Source: Liolophura sinensis
Lineage: Eukaryota; Mollusca; Polyplacophora; Chitonida; Chitonidae
Direction of reading: 5' to 3'
DNA length: 64,000 bases
NCBI RefSeq assembly: GCF_032854445.1
Contig: NC_088295.1
Span: forward strand, 39,853,385 to 39,917,384
The notes below the pieces were generated by a model. That model worked only from the letters and a program-made list of their open reading frames with translations, was not told the origin of the DNA and did no database searches. The position numbers and the translations under genes are program-made. Positions 45,455-57,500 of this stretch are shown here, piece by piece (the stretch's first letter is position 1; each line of letters opens with the position of its first letter).

Positions 45455-47485
45455 GGTGGACTGAAGGAAAGTAATGGTCACACAAGGTTATCCTTCAAAA
45501 GAAAATATAAATATCATGCATGAAATTATTCTTACAGGCTTACAGTCTTAATCTTTGGCACCTTTACCATTTTGATTGGCTATATACATGACTTACACCA
45601 ATGTCTGTAACAGCTAAAACTGATGGTATGTTTATGCACAGTAGATTGACAACCATTCTATGATATGAAAAGTCCCATTTGTTACTGCATTTCTCTCCTT
45701 CGCTCCTTCCTCACAGGGCTTTGAGACGGCTCTCACAGAGCCTACAAAACTGATGTGTACACACAAATAGTACTCTTAAGAGCAATGCTAGAGTCTTGGC
45801 AAAGATGTGCGAGTAGAAACTAGACTAAAAAGCCCTGGAAAAACAGCTGAACCTGTATTTATAATTCACTGATTACCAGCAGTGTGTAAGCCTGTGAAAA
45901 AAAGTCGCCTATGTTTTACTAATAAGAATTAAGTGTGAAAAAAATTTAAAACGATATGATCACCTAATACAATTATCCATGAAATTATGCCATACATTCA
46001 AAAATTTATATCACTTTCTACAGGAAATGAAATATCAAAACAATATTTAAGGAACAAAATGGTAACCTAACATTATATATAAAACATTATTTTTGTCCAA
46101 TTTACTAGTGCAAGCAAGTTGTCATTAACAGCCCTCCACAGAGGAGATATCTGTAAAACTTTTAAATACATATACTTGTCCCAGAAAAAGTCAATTAATT
46201 CATAACTGTATTATATTGTGACTGTCACATGCTAGGTCTACCAGTTTTTATCTCTCCTGTACAAATTGCAGTCATAGTCTATGTCAAAATATGAGCCACA
46301 TCTGGAGTCAGCTTCTAATAACAGTGAAAGCAATGTTAATGTAAATGTTAAGGAGGGAATCTTAAAAAGCCTCCTATTACATATATGAAACAAAAATATT
46401 TTTTCCAGCCTCCTATTGCATATATTGAGCTCAAGTTTTGCAAACATTTTATTTGTAAAGTGTCATAATGCAAAGGTGTTTTTCCATTGCTGATGCCCTG
46501 TGTGCGTATTTATTACCATAAATTACAAAGTTCACTACATGGTACCCGTAGGGTTTTAGTATGATCTCAAATAGTGCTGCATGTAATGAGCTCAATTTCT
46601 TCATGCATACGTAATAAAGTGCAATAATATGAGGGGAAGTTCCAATGCTGATACTTGCTACTTTATGTGCATATTCATTATAAAATTTGCAACTTGGTCT
46701 CTCATTATTGCGTACAGAGCTTAGGTCTTGCATCTTTGTAAAGCACAAAAAACACAAGGATGACATTTCATTGTTAATGCCCTTCAAGTGTGTTAATTAC
46801 AGTTAATTACAAAATTCTAAAAATACCACATCTGAGTTAACCTACAAATTGATTCATATATGTACTGTAAGTAACTAAACTTCTCTGACTTAATTATGCA
46901 CCACATGAAAAATAATTATGCAACCAGGGACAATTTTTTTCTACTAATACTGTTATTAAATGTGTAAAATATTCTATAATTATTGCTGAGTATTCAGGAG
47001 AGGATAAATGTGACTTAGTTTGTATAAATACATTATTCGTTATAATAACGTATCTTTCACCCTCACGTGGTGTACTGCCACGTTTGTTTACCTCAGTTTG
47101 AAATGATTCATTCTCCACGTGGCTTTCACGTAGGCCTACTAATCTCCCCCTATCAGGTGAAACTTCAAATAACACACTTTATCAAGTGCATACTCACAAA
47201 CAAAGGCGGCGAAATCTATACTTTGATAGTTTCTCCCATTAATCGATACATGAACCCGAAGTTGAGACATCTGCGTTCAGTGCATGATTCAGCCTGTCTT
47301 ACATGTAAAAGGCTAGTCTGGCGATGCCCGCATGTGTAACAGTAATGCATGCGTGGATGAGTCCGGAATGGCCCACTAGACGTCCCATACCATTCGGAAA
47401 AGTACAGAGATACCGTCATGAAAACAATACCGCAAAACGGACGATTACATTTACGAAATGAGACCTGGCAGCACAAATTACTTAC
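45455..47485 (-). other. Inferred first intron of the MFSD6-like gene
   Basis: It is bounded on the minus strand by a GCAAGA/GTAAGTAATT donor at about 47485 and a TTTCCTTCAG acceptor ahead of 45463. It contains a degenerate triplicated block at about 46455-46815 and no other recognisable gene. Confidence 0.45.
46455..46815. repeat. Degenerate triplicated block, about 140-150 bp units
   Basis: Three stretches share, in order, ATTGCTGATGCCC-like sequence (46486, 46634 and 46771) and TGTGCGTATTTATTACC-like sequence ending in AAATTACAAA. Divergence is high and only the landmarks align by eye. Confidence 0.5.
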
Positions 47486-48514
47486 TCTTGCCTATGTTTT
47501 CTCTTCCACGTTGATCGGTTATGATCGCTGACACTTTAACGAAAAAAGCCCCAAAACATGTTACAACAACCTTCCAACCTGTTGCATGTCTGGGCTGTCG
47601 TCTGCAGTGGGTCGGTCCGATTCAAGCACTGGGGGCCTCAGGTTACAATATGTTACAACTGCGTTACTCTCCTACACAGCGGTGTTGTCACAGGGCCACG
47701 CCCATATCAACTTTCCACATAAGGGATGGGGGGAATTTAGGGCCACCAGAAAGTTCCAGTCATTTAAAAGTATGAAAATTACTCAATTTCCGTGGAACGA
47801 CAACAACAAAACTCAGAAATCAGAGAGAAGAAATCTGAACACATTGCAACCAGTATCTGGATAAATTTTCGGCACAAATGGATTTGGTACAGAATTATAT
47901 AGGCTAATATATATGTGACAGTTATCATTCTCTGGTACGTGAACTCTTTTTTTGTAGGTACAGATAACAGTTCAGGACATGGAAAACTTATTAAAAATAA
48001 ATAGGTAAAATTAAATGTAGCCCATTTATATCTCATGACGTACATGTAGGTTGCGTGCTTGAAAGATGTACAGAATAATGCAATGTAGGAAACAATTCTA
48101 CATATGTTCATATGTTCAAAGTACAACCATAGTAGGAATAAGATATTTTCCCATTTATTGTAGAAATGCAGCATATCTGTATCTTTACAAATTCTTTGAT
48201 ACTATATAAATTGTTCATTTTGTTCAACATTTTGTTTGAATATGATATAAAATTTAGTAGATTAAACTAAGAATTAGACATTAAACCATGGATCTCCATG
48301 GTAAAGCTGTGCTGTATGCTATTCAGAGCATGATATACGTGATACACATATATAGTAATTTATGGAAATATGTATTTATGACAGTTTAAAGCACAATGTC
48401 ACCTGCCACGGAGACTCATGCGCATTTCGTCTGCTTCAAACCTTCTCGATAACGACAACACCCCAAGCGAGAAGCCTGTTTTCGGCATTCTTGCCAGCGT
48501 GTAAAATCGAAGAA
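47486..48514. promoter_or_regulatory. Head-to-head 5' region of MFSD6-like and PDXDC1
   Basis: A strong minus-strand splice donor (gtaagt at 47480-47485) marks the end of a probable non-coding first exon of the MFSD6-like gene just right of it. PDXDC1 starts on the plus strand at 48515. The about 1 kb between holds no gene and is locally GC-richer at 47580-47720. No TATA box is evident near either end. A short inverted repeat (ACCATGGA, TC, TCCATGGT) lies near 48285-48302. Confidence 0.4.
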
Positions 48515-51500
48515 ATGGCCACTGTTGACAAGTCTGCGAATGACAAGTCTGAATCTGACACTGACTTGAAACCGATCAGTGCACAGGAGAAAGAGACTGG
48601 CAAAATGGAGCACAAAGACGTGAGTTCGAAGGAACAGTCAAATACCGCAACTGCCGCTGTCAAAAACCAGTCGATTGAGACAACCAAGAAAGTTGGGCAA
48701 CCGACGGTGTACAAGGTATGGGCATCAAATACAACAACAACAACACTGATGGCCAAAAGAGACCCCCCCCCCACTCCCCTCACTGATAAACCCTATAAAG
48801 CGATCTCTTGGGCTTCATTATCAATCACATGTTCACGCGATTTGTCGTATTAACTCGTCGAAATTCTACAAAGGTCAATCGCTATGTCATAAGCAGCTTT
48901 TGCACAGAAGTATCTGTCAAATTCTCCAAATTGTTAGACCCAGCTTGTCTCTGTGGCACGACTTGATACTTTTTCTACTAGTCTTGGAGAAACTTCTGGG
49001 TTAATTAAGATCGATGATACTTATCTCACTCAAAGTTCGTAGTATTTTCGCCCAGCCTCGAAAGGTAACAAATCCGTCAGAAAAATCTTGATTAGTAGAT
49101 ACATAATCCATTTCGACTCGGCCAAATGCACAGCTATGACTGCCTTTGGTACAGAGAATTAAAAAAAGTATTACCATCAGTGGTAAATTTTTGTCTCACT
49201 TGTACACGAAAATGTGCTTTTTGGGATCGCAATTTTAATTATAGCAGATGGACTGCAAGGTACTGTGCAGAGTGGAGTTAGCCTATACTATATATTTCCA
49301 GAAACAGCAACACATGTTTGCAGCAAAATTTGCATGAATTGGTAAGGAAGAACGGTGTTACTTGCAGTCATTCTCGATTTGTAAGCCCCTGTACCCTTGT
49401 TTAATTTGCAACTTATCCACCTCACTGTGAAAATGGTTCCGCTGTGGTACTGGTAGTTGCCGTCATCTGACTTGGACAACCTGTCAATCATGAATCTCTT
49501 GCTTTTTTTACAGCATTTCTTGGATCCCATGTTTGATGAGCTTCAGAAGCATGCTGATCAGAATAATGCAATATTGGACAGAATCAACCAGTAAGATATC
49601 CATCTGTTATTAATATTTGTCACCTTTTCATTGCCTTGGTAAACAATTATATGTTTACGAATTCAGGTTAACCACACATCTTTGTCTCATGTCCAGATAC
49701 TTTCGCTGTTGTATTTATTTAATCAGTGTGTCCTGGGTTTGACTTTCTAGTGTCATTTACCCTTCTGGCTTTGTGCATTTTGTGGTGGTCATAGGTATTG
49801 AAAGGTAACTTGTTTGATGTAATTGTGTGCTGTATCTAGGTTTTGTCTTATTTATTTAAGGCTTGGATTCACTTAGGCTATGATTAAAGTTCCATTTGTT
49901 ATGTGTTTAGGTTGTTGTGAAGGTTTAAGTCCAGCGTAACATTTAGAAAAATGTTTTGGGCAACTTTGAAGATTTTTGTTGTGATTAACCTGTCTGGGAG
50001 AATTGTACACAAGCCTTCGGAGTGGACTGTGACTTTGTCACCCAGATGACCGCATTTTACATTTCACATTTGTGTTTCAGAAAAATGGAGGAGGAAAGAA
50101 ATGAGCGAATTAAAGCACGGAATCAGGAGCACATCCCAGAGCCATTAAAGGGGAGGTAAGTCATATACATCTCAGTTACTAAAGGAGAGATGAGTAATAC
50201 ACTCATGTTATTTGCTGTATAGTAAAATGTAGATGAGCATCTCACACTTTTATGTCAGAAGACATATTGCCTTGCTTTGTGTAAAAGTCAGAAAACTACT
50301 GATGTGTTCATGCGAACAAATGTGTTCAGTGTTTCCACCACCCATAAACCTGACCACCATCATATTAATGAAAAGTTCTTGAACACAGCATTAAACACCA
50401 GTAAAATAAATAAATAAAGTATATATGGTTTAACAATGGTGATAAATATTTCAATTTGTTAACAGTGGCCAGACATTGGAGGATGTTGAAAATTCTTTAC
50501 AGGAAATGATTGCATACGAAAATTTTGATGAAACAGATTCAGACAAAAGAGTGTAAGTATTACTGTTGTGCTGTTGAAATGAAACCAGCCATGAAACTTA
50601 TGACACATGCTGGTTTATGGTACATGTATTTCCGAGAGGGCCAAGATCAAGTGTAGAGGATGTCACACAAGCTGGATTGATTGTCAGGAATTTGGGAGTC
50701 AGTGGAACGTTGGTCTGATGCTTCAGTACCATACAAGTTTCTGAAGCTGTTCAAGTGTCAAGTGAAATAGATCAAGGATATAAGGGATGCAAAAGTTCAT
50801 TGCAAATTTTTGGTTAGAAACAACAAAGCTCCGAAAAAAACTTTTTTGAAAAGAAACACAAACAAAAACTGGACTCACCATTTTGTGAACCTGATTTGGT
50901 GAATTACTGCTGTGCATAAGACTTACACAGTGCTCTCTATTAGCTGACATCAGGCAGTACACACTTAACAGATACTCTCTTGCAAAAAGTCATATAACAT
51001 CAGATACTACCAACAAAGCCCTAAAACAAATTTTTTTAGATTTCTCATGTTTTGAGAGTTTCTAAGTCAGATGCTAAGCTAGTTGTAAGAAATGAAGATT
51101 GGATTACAAGTTTTCAGTTTTTAATGTGTATGCAGGTTGAAGTCCAATACCTGTCAAGTTGACCTATGAGACATTGCATAAAGCTAAAACTACATGTTAG
51201 GTAGTTTTCAGTTAAAGCTGTTAAATAAATGTGTACTAAATGGTTCAAAACTTGGGAGCAAGTGATCATAGTTCTGTACCCAGCGACCTAACTCATGTAA
51301 GCATCCTGACCCATTAGTGATTTTGGTAGAGGCTGTTTTACAAAATGTAAATGAAAGTAAATTAAAAATGCTTTTTCAGATTGACCAGACTACAGCGGTT
51401 AGATGACATTGGTAAGGCAGCCATCATGTCACATGACTTGGCTGCTTACATTTCCACATTAGACACCCCTCATCTGAAAAGATTTTGCTCCAAAATAATT

Positions 51501-54500
51501 GCTGACTGTGAGCTGTGGATGACCAGGCTATTCAGGTACACATTTGTTAACCCCAACAAGCATAGCTGGTGGATAGGATATAGCATTTTTTCCCATGTGT
51601 GTAGGGTTCAATGGAAATTAGGAATAAGCAGGTTGTTTAGGTCCAGTTTTACTCGAATCTACTTGCTCAGTCATTGTCAAACTTCATGTACACAACATCA
51701 AAGGAGAAGTATGTTGTATATTCATGGACTTAATACATTGATACTTAAATTTGTTTGTGTGCCTGGTAAATGCATTTATTAAGGTCCAGTTTTACACCAA
51801 ACTACTGGTGCAGTCTTTGTTCACTGTTATGTGCAGCTTCAAAACACAGAGCCTCTGAGGAAAGGAATATGAGGAAGTCAGATGATTTGACACATATCAA
51901 TTCTGCTTTCACAAGAAGTTTCGTTTAAATTGAGTTTGATTAAATCCGGCAACATGCAGATGGTTGTGGGTTTCCTGGGGTCTGCCTGGTCTCCTCCCAT
52001 CCTTCCAGGGTAATGCTGGCCGCAGCGGTATAAGTGAAATATTTTTGAGTGCATGTAAAACACCAATCAGACCAATAAATAAATACATAAATTGAAATTC
52101 AGTACAGTATATGTATATTAATATGTCATTTCAGTGTAGAAAGTATTGTACTCTTCAGCAAACAAACTAAGAAAATACAATACAATAATGAGATGTTTTT
52201 TTCTGTCAGGTTTGGTGAGGGTTCCGTGAGTTATCATGAGGATGAGAGGGATGGAGTGGTGAGGATGTGTAAACTTGCTCTCCACCAGAAGTACCCTAAG
52301 TACGCCACAGAGGGGTTTGAGGCGCTCTACTCCCGCCCACCTGTCATCTACATCAGTGCTGCCTCAAAGAGTGGATTGGGGCACTATATATGTTCTCAGG
52401 TAAGTGCTGATTAGGCACACTACTCAACTTGATTATTCTCCCAATCTGTGCTCTTAGTTTCAGTCTTACTGTGATGTGAAGAAGTAACTTCGTTGAAAAG
52501 CAGATATTTGTCTAGCCACTTTTCCTCCTACCATAAACCTGACAATCATTATATGTGAAGTTTTCTGCAGTGCATTGTAAAGGACAATTCATTTAAGTTA
52601 TAAATTAAATTTGATCATTGTTTATGCCATGCTCATGTTGAAATTTTGAATTTTTCCACATTTTTAAATTGAAGGGTATGCTTCTTTAAGAGCCTTTGTG
52701 CTGTACTGTATACATTATATTTCTCATGTCTTGTATTTGAATTAAATGGATGCACTGAAAGTGTTTAGGACCAAGGAAATAATTTTTGATTTAAACCACT
52801 TGTTAAATATTTTTTTTTTTTTGTCTAAAATGTCAGCTGAAATGGTAGATCCTGAGTTTACGCTTGAGTAAAGTTATACCTGACTTACAAATTTGTAACT
52901 TTGGTACCACGTCACTTCATGATAGGAAGAGTTCATCATCGGAAGAATATATCACCTACTGGCTGGCCCAGTGTCAGTATAACTTGACTGGACAGGACAC
53001 TGTGTTTGGTGTCTTCAGCATGAATTACTAGTGAAGTAGCCATAGTAGCGGTATAAATCTGTCAAGGTTAGGTTTGGCCAGCTACTAGGAGACACCATTG
53101 TGATGTGACGTGTGATGTGAAAATATTGAAAGCAACCGTTAAACCCTAATCAATCAAACAAACAAATATCAGGATAATGGGTGTTGTTGTTGTTTCAGCT
53201 GGGCCTGCCCTTGTCTTGTCTCTGCACTGTGCCATGTAACACCATGTTTGGCGCCACACAAAAAATGGTAGGTGAATACTATGTTACTATGGCAAGAAAG
53301 AGAAAACATGTTACTTCAAGTGTGTGTATATCCATGAAAACACCTGACAGTCAGACAGCCTTAGTGTGACAAACATTGTCTATTCCTTTACAATCTTTAT
53401 ATCTTGTAAAGGGTGAGGCATAGAAGAATACCTTAAAGAGATTGTTGATGTTAACATTAGTGCTTTTTATGTGGAATGACTACAGAATCAGGGAATGCAG
53501 TTTGTTGCATGTTGACCATGATGGCTTCTTGGTAATTTCAGCTACTTCTCTAAATGGTAAATTGTGTCTGGTTTTGGGTGTTGGAGTTTCTTGAACTTCT
53601 TTTAGATTCTGAGCATTTTAGAACTATTGAAATCCCCAAACAGTTCATCTCATCACCCTCTCTGATCCCTCAATGTATATATATATATATATATGTAAAA
53701 TTAAAACTTTGAACTCCTTTCCCAGAATTTGACAAAGTTAATACTGTAGAGTAGTTGAGGCAGAAGCTTGGGTTTTGGGTTCTGTGTGTAGGAGGTATTT
53801 TGACAGCCCAACCGCTTATTTCAGGAACCAGATGAACATCACAGAATGGTGAGTCTGCTTTTCATGGCCACTGGTTTTGGCATGACTTTAGCAGTCTGCT
53901 TTGTTAATATTTTCATAAATTTGGTGGTGTCAGCATACATGTAGGCACATGTATTCTGTGTCCTTAAGCTGAAAGTGTTATGTTTTTTTTTTGTGGTTGT
54001 GGAAAAGAACTTAGTGGTAAATTTTCATGGAAACATTATCCATTACAGTATAGCTTTATAAACCTTAGAGGTTTGGTGGTTTTCCATGTGTTTACATACT
54101 AGTACATTTATTTCTCTGCATCCCTACTCTAACATGATTTAGGCCTTATTATGTGATATACCATAGCCTTCTCATTATAAACAAGGTGTGTTCTGCATGC
54201 TGAGTTGTTTGGGGTCTAGGTTATCTCATTTTTGATTTGTAATGCTTGGACTCATCTACTTGTAGTAAACTTTTGATGGCCTGTAATTGCATGGATGTGA
54301 TTTTGATGTTAATTTAAGAAATTTAAGAATTGTGAGATTTTTCTATTATATTAATAGATAATACAGAAGCAGAATAGAGAATTAATTTTCACAATTTTTT
54401 GTGTCTTTCTTGGAGGGAGGGGAGAGGAGAGGGTGTGGATATTCCCTATTTTTATCCAAATGTTTTGTGAAAGTGAGGGATATCAGTTTGTTTGGCGTTG

Positions 54501-57500
54501 GTTTTGTAGTGGTAGTGGTTTTTGGATTGGAATACTGTTTGGTGGATTTGGGATGTATTTTTCAGTTAAGGCAACTAACATAAATCTGGCTATTAGTCAT
54601 TTATCTTTCTAGCAGCATGAGGTTTACTTTTGTCGTTGTTTTGTTCAGTTCTTGGAATATATATATAAACCTGACATAAACTGGGGATCCAGTTAGAAAG
54701 GGATAGCCTGTATCTGTCCATGAACATATACACTCCCCAAAAGGACAATTTCCACTGCCTATCTCTCAACATTATACCTGACAAAAAAAGGGGCAGCGTA
54801 CACATTTTACACAGGTTCGGAAACAGCACCCATCTACAAAAAAGACTACATGTACACTGTATGTATGTTCTGCTGAAAGTCTTCTGTAGATGAATAAATG
54901 GATTAAACATAAGTTTTGATGAATATTTTCTTGTTTTCACTCAGTTGACTCTAGAAGGATTTTCTGTTTAATAATAATTGGGAATTAGGTTCCTGAGTGT
55001 TGCAGTCTGTTTTCCAGCAAACAATCAACCATCATGCTTTTCCTCACATGCTTTCTCTCAGGTCGTACCTTAAATGTGGAAGTTTACAGTAGCATGTCCT
55101 AAAATTTCCCTGATGACTTAAGTTACTAATTTAGCTTGATTGTGAGAGTTGTTCTGATTTAAGATATGTGTGTTAGGGTTTGTTTGGAAGGTAAGACGGT
55201 AGGCTACTGTAAAAATGAAAGTTTTCACCACCACAAAAAAGACTTTTGGGGCAAATGGTTAGGGCAAATACATATGATTTGTATTCTGTGCATTCATTCC
55301 AAGCACATTTCAGTACATGAGTGCACTATTTCACAGGATTGAACAGTAAGTGGTTAACAGCAGTTTGAGGAATGCTACCTGCTGAGTTTCATGTAGCCTG
55401 CATTTATGAATATTGTTGTATTTTTCTAGGATGTTGCTGTGCTGGAGAAACTTATCCAAGATGACATTGCAGCTGCAAAGACCCCTGTGCTTCTTGTAGC
55501 CTATGCAGGTAAGAGATGCTCACTCTTCTGGTGGATGTATTCCAATCTGTAATCTATATTCAGGCATGGGAATTTTCCTGCAGGTGGCTGATTTTGGTCT
55601 TTTTTTTGCTTAAAATTTGAAAAGCAAAAACATAGGTTTTACTGGACAGGTGTCTGATTGTGTTTTAGGCACTCTTCTCTGACGACGTTAACATGAAGTG
55701 GATAGGAAAAATTGGAAATGAGACATCCTGGTTTCAAATCTTACGTTTAAATAAGACACAGTGTAGTGCAAGATGTATGCACCTCCAATTGTTTAAAAAT
55801 CATTTGTTATGTGTTCTTGACATTACTGTAAATTTTTTTTGGCATGACATTAAATGTATTTGTTACATCCATGTATTAAAAAGAGTTTGTGTCACTGGTA
55901 ACTGTTGCCTTGGCCCCCATTTTAAATGTTCTTGGCCCCAATGTAAATGTGTTCTTGGCCCCATTGTAAATGTATTCTTGGCTCCCACCGTAAATGTGGT
56001 CTTGGCCCCATCGTAAATCATATGTTCTTGGCCTCACCATAAATGTATTCTTGGCCTCACCGTAAATGTGATCTTGGCAAGGCTGTAAATGTGCTCTTGG
56101 CCCCACCATAAATGTGTTTTTGGCCTCACCGTAAATGTGTTCTTGGTGTCACTGTACAGGAACCCCACAGCTTGGGCATGTGGATAACTTTGAGAGACTT
56201 CAAGCCATCTGTAAGAAGAACAATCTTTGGTTACATGTGGAAGGGTAAGCTATATTAACAAGAGTTATGTGTAATGTTTCAGACTGAAGTGTATACATGT
56301 CGTCACTGTCATTTCCTCCATGACTGTGCATGTAGTTACCCAAGGTTTGGTGTTTCTCTCCTTTTATTAAGATATTCAAGAGTGTAAGTCATACTACTGT
56401 ATGTCCCATAACATGGTTGGACGTTTCTGTTTTGTTTTCCAGCGACCATTTGGCCACCCTGATGATGTTTTCCGTGCCGACGTCTGTGAGCCCAGCCAAG
56501 TCAGGGGACAGTATGACTGTGAGGCTGGGTAGCTGGCTGGGTATTCCTGGTCTGCCTAATGCTGTATCCTTTACTGGGCAATATAAGCTTTGTGTTATAA
56601 GCTTATTGTTGCAAGCTTTGTTTACGAAACTACTTGTGATACTTCTGCTTTGGGAATAAATCAAAATGGCTTTCAAATAAATAAGTGATGGACATGCCTG
56701 ATGGCAGAACTGAATGTGGGCAAAACGCATGGAACTAATTTAATTGCAGAAAAAATGCTTATCTAATTGTACAGCTGAAAGTTAACAAAGTGCATTGGTT
56801 TATTTACACAACTGACTATATGACAAAATGTATGAGGCATGTCTGAATGCATCACTGAAATTGAACAAAATGCATTGGACATGTGTGATAAAAAAAGCTA
56901 TTAAAATTGTAATGGAATGGTGTGTGGAGCATAGTAGCAAACAGTACTACTGAAATATTACTACCATATTCCTCACGTTACTGAACACTTTAGTCCCTTG
57001 GTTATTTCAACAATTGGTCATCTTGATAGTTTTCTTTGACTAAGAATTTCAGACATTGTACAAAAAGTGTGACCCAGCTCTCTCTCATGCTATAGGTCTG
57101 AACACATTCAACCCTCAGCTCAAGCTGAATTCTCTCCCGTTGTGGGTGTGTCTACAGACCCTGGGTCATGATGGGATTCTGGAGAGGGTGAAGTCTGCAT
57201 GCAAACTGGTGAGTCCATATCTGCCACGTATCCCTTACTTTGACACCTGCACGCACCCTGGTTCAGTTGTCTAGCAAGACAACCTTGCTTATAACAGGCC
57301 TTTTACCAATAAGGTTTAATGATGTAATTCAGCTCTGCTTGCTGGCTTCCTCTCTGGCTGTACATGGGAAGGTCTGCCAACAACCTGCAGATGGTTGTGG
57401 GTTTTACCCAGGCTCTGCCTGGTTTCCTCCTGCCACTGGCCACCGTCATAAAAGTGAAATATATTTTTGAGAATGGTGTAAAACACCAGTCAAATAAATA

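Noticed and set aside
51380-51782. 133-codon frame extending past the PDXDC1 exon
   Set aside because: Family similarity stops at RLFR where an AG/GTACAC donor lies (51535). The remainder is intron read-through.
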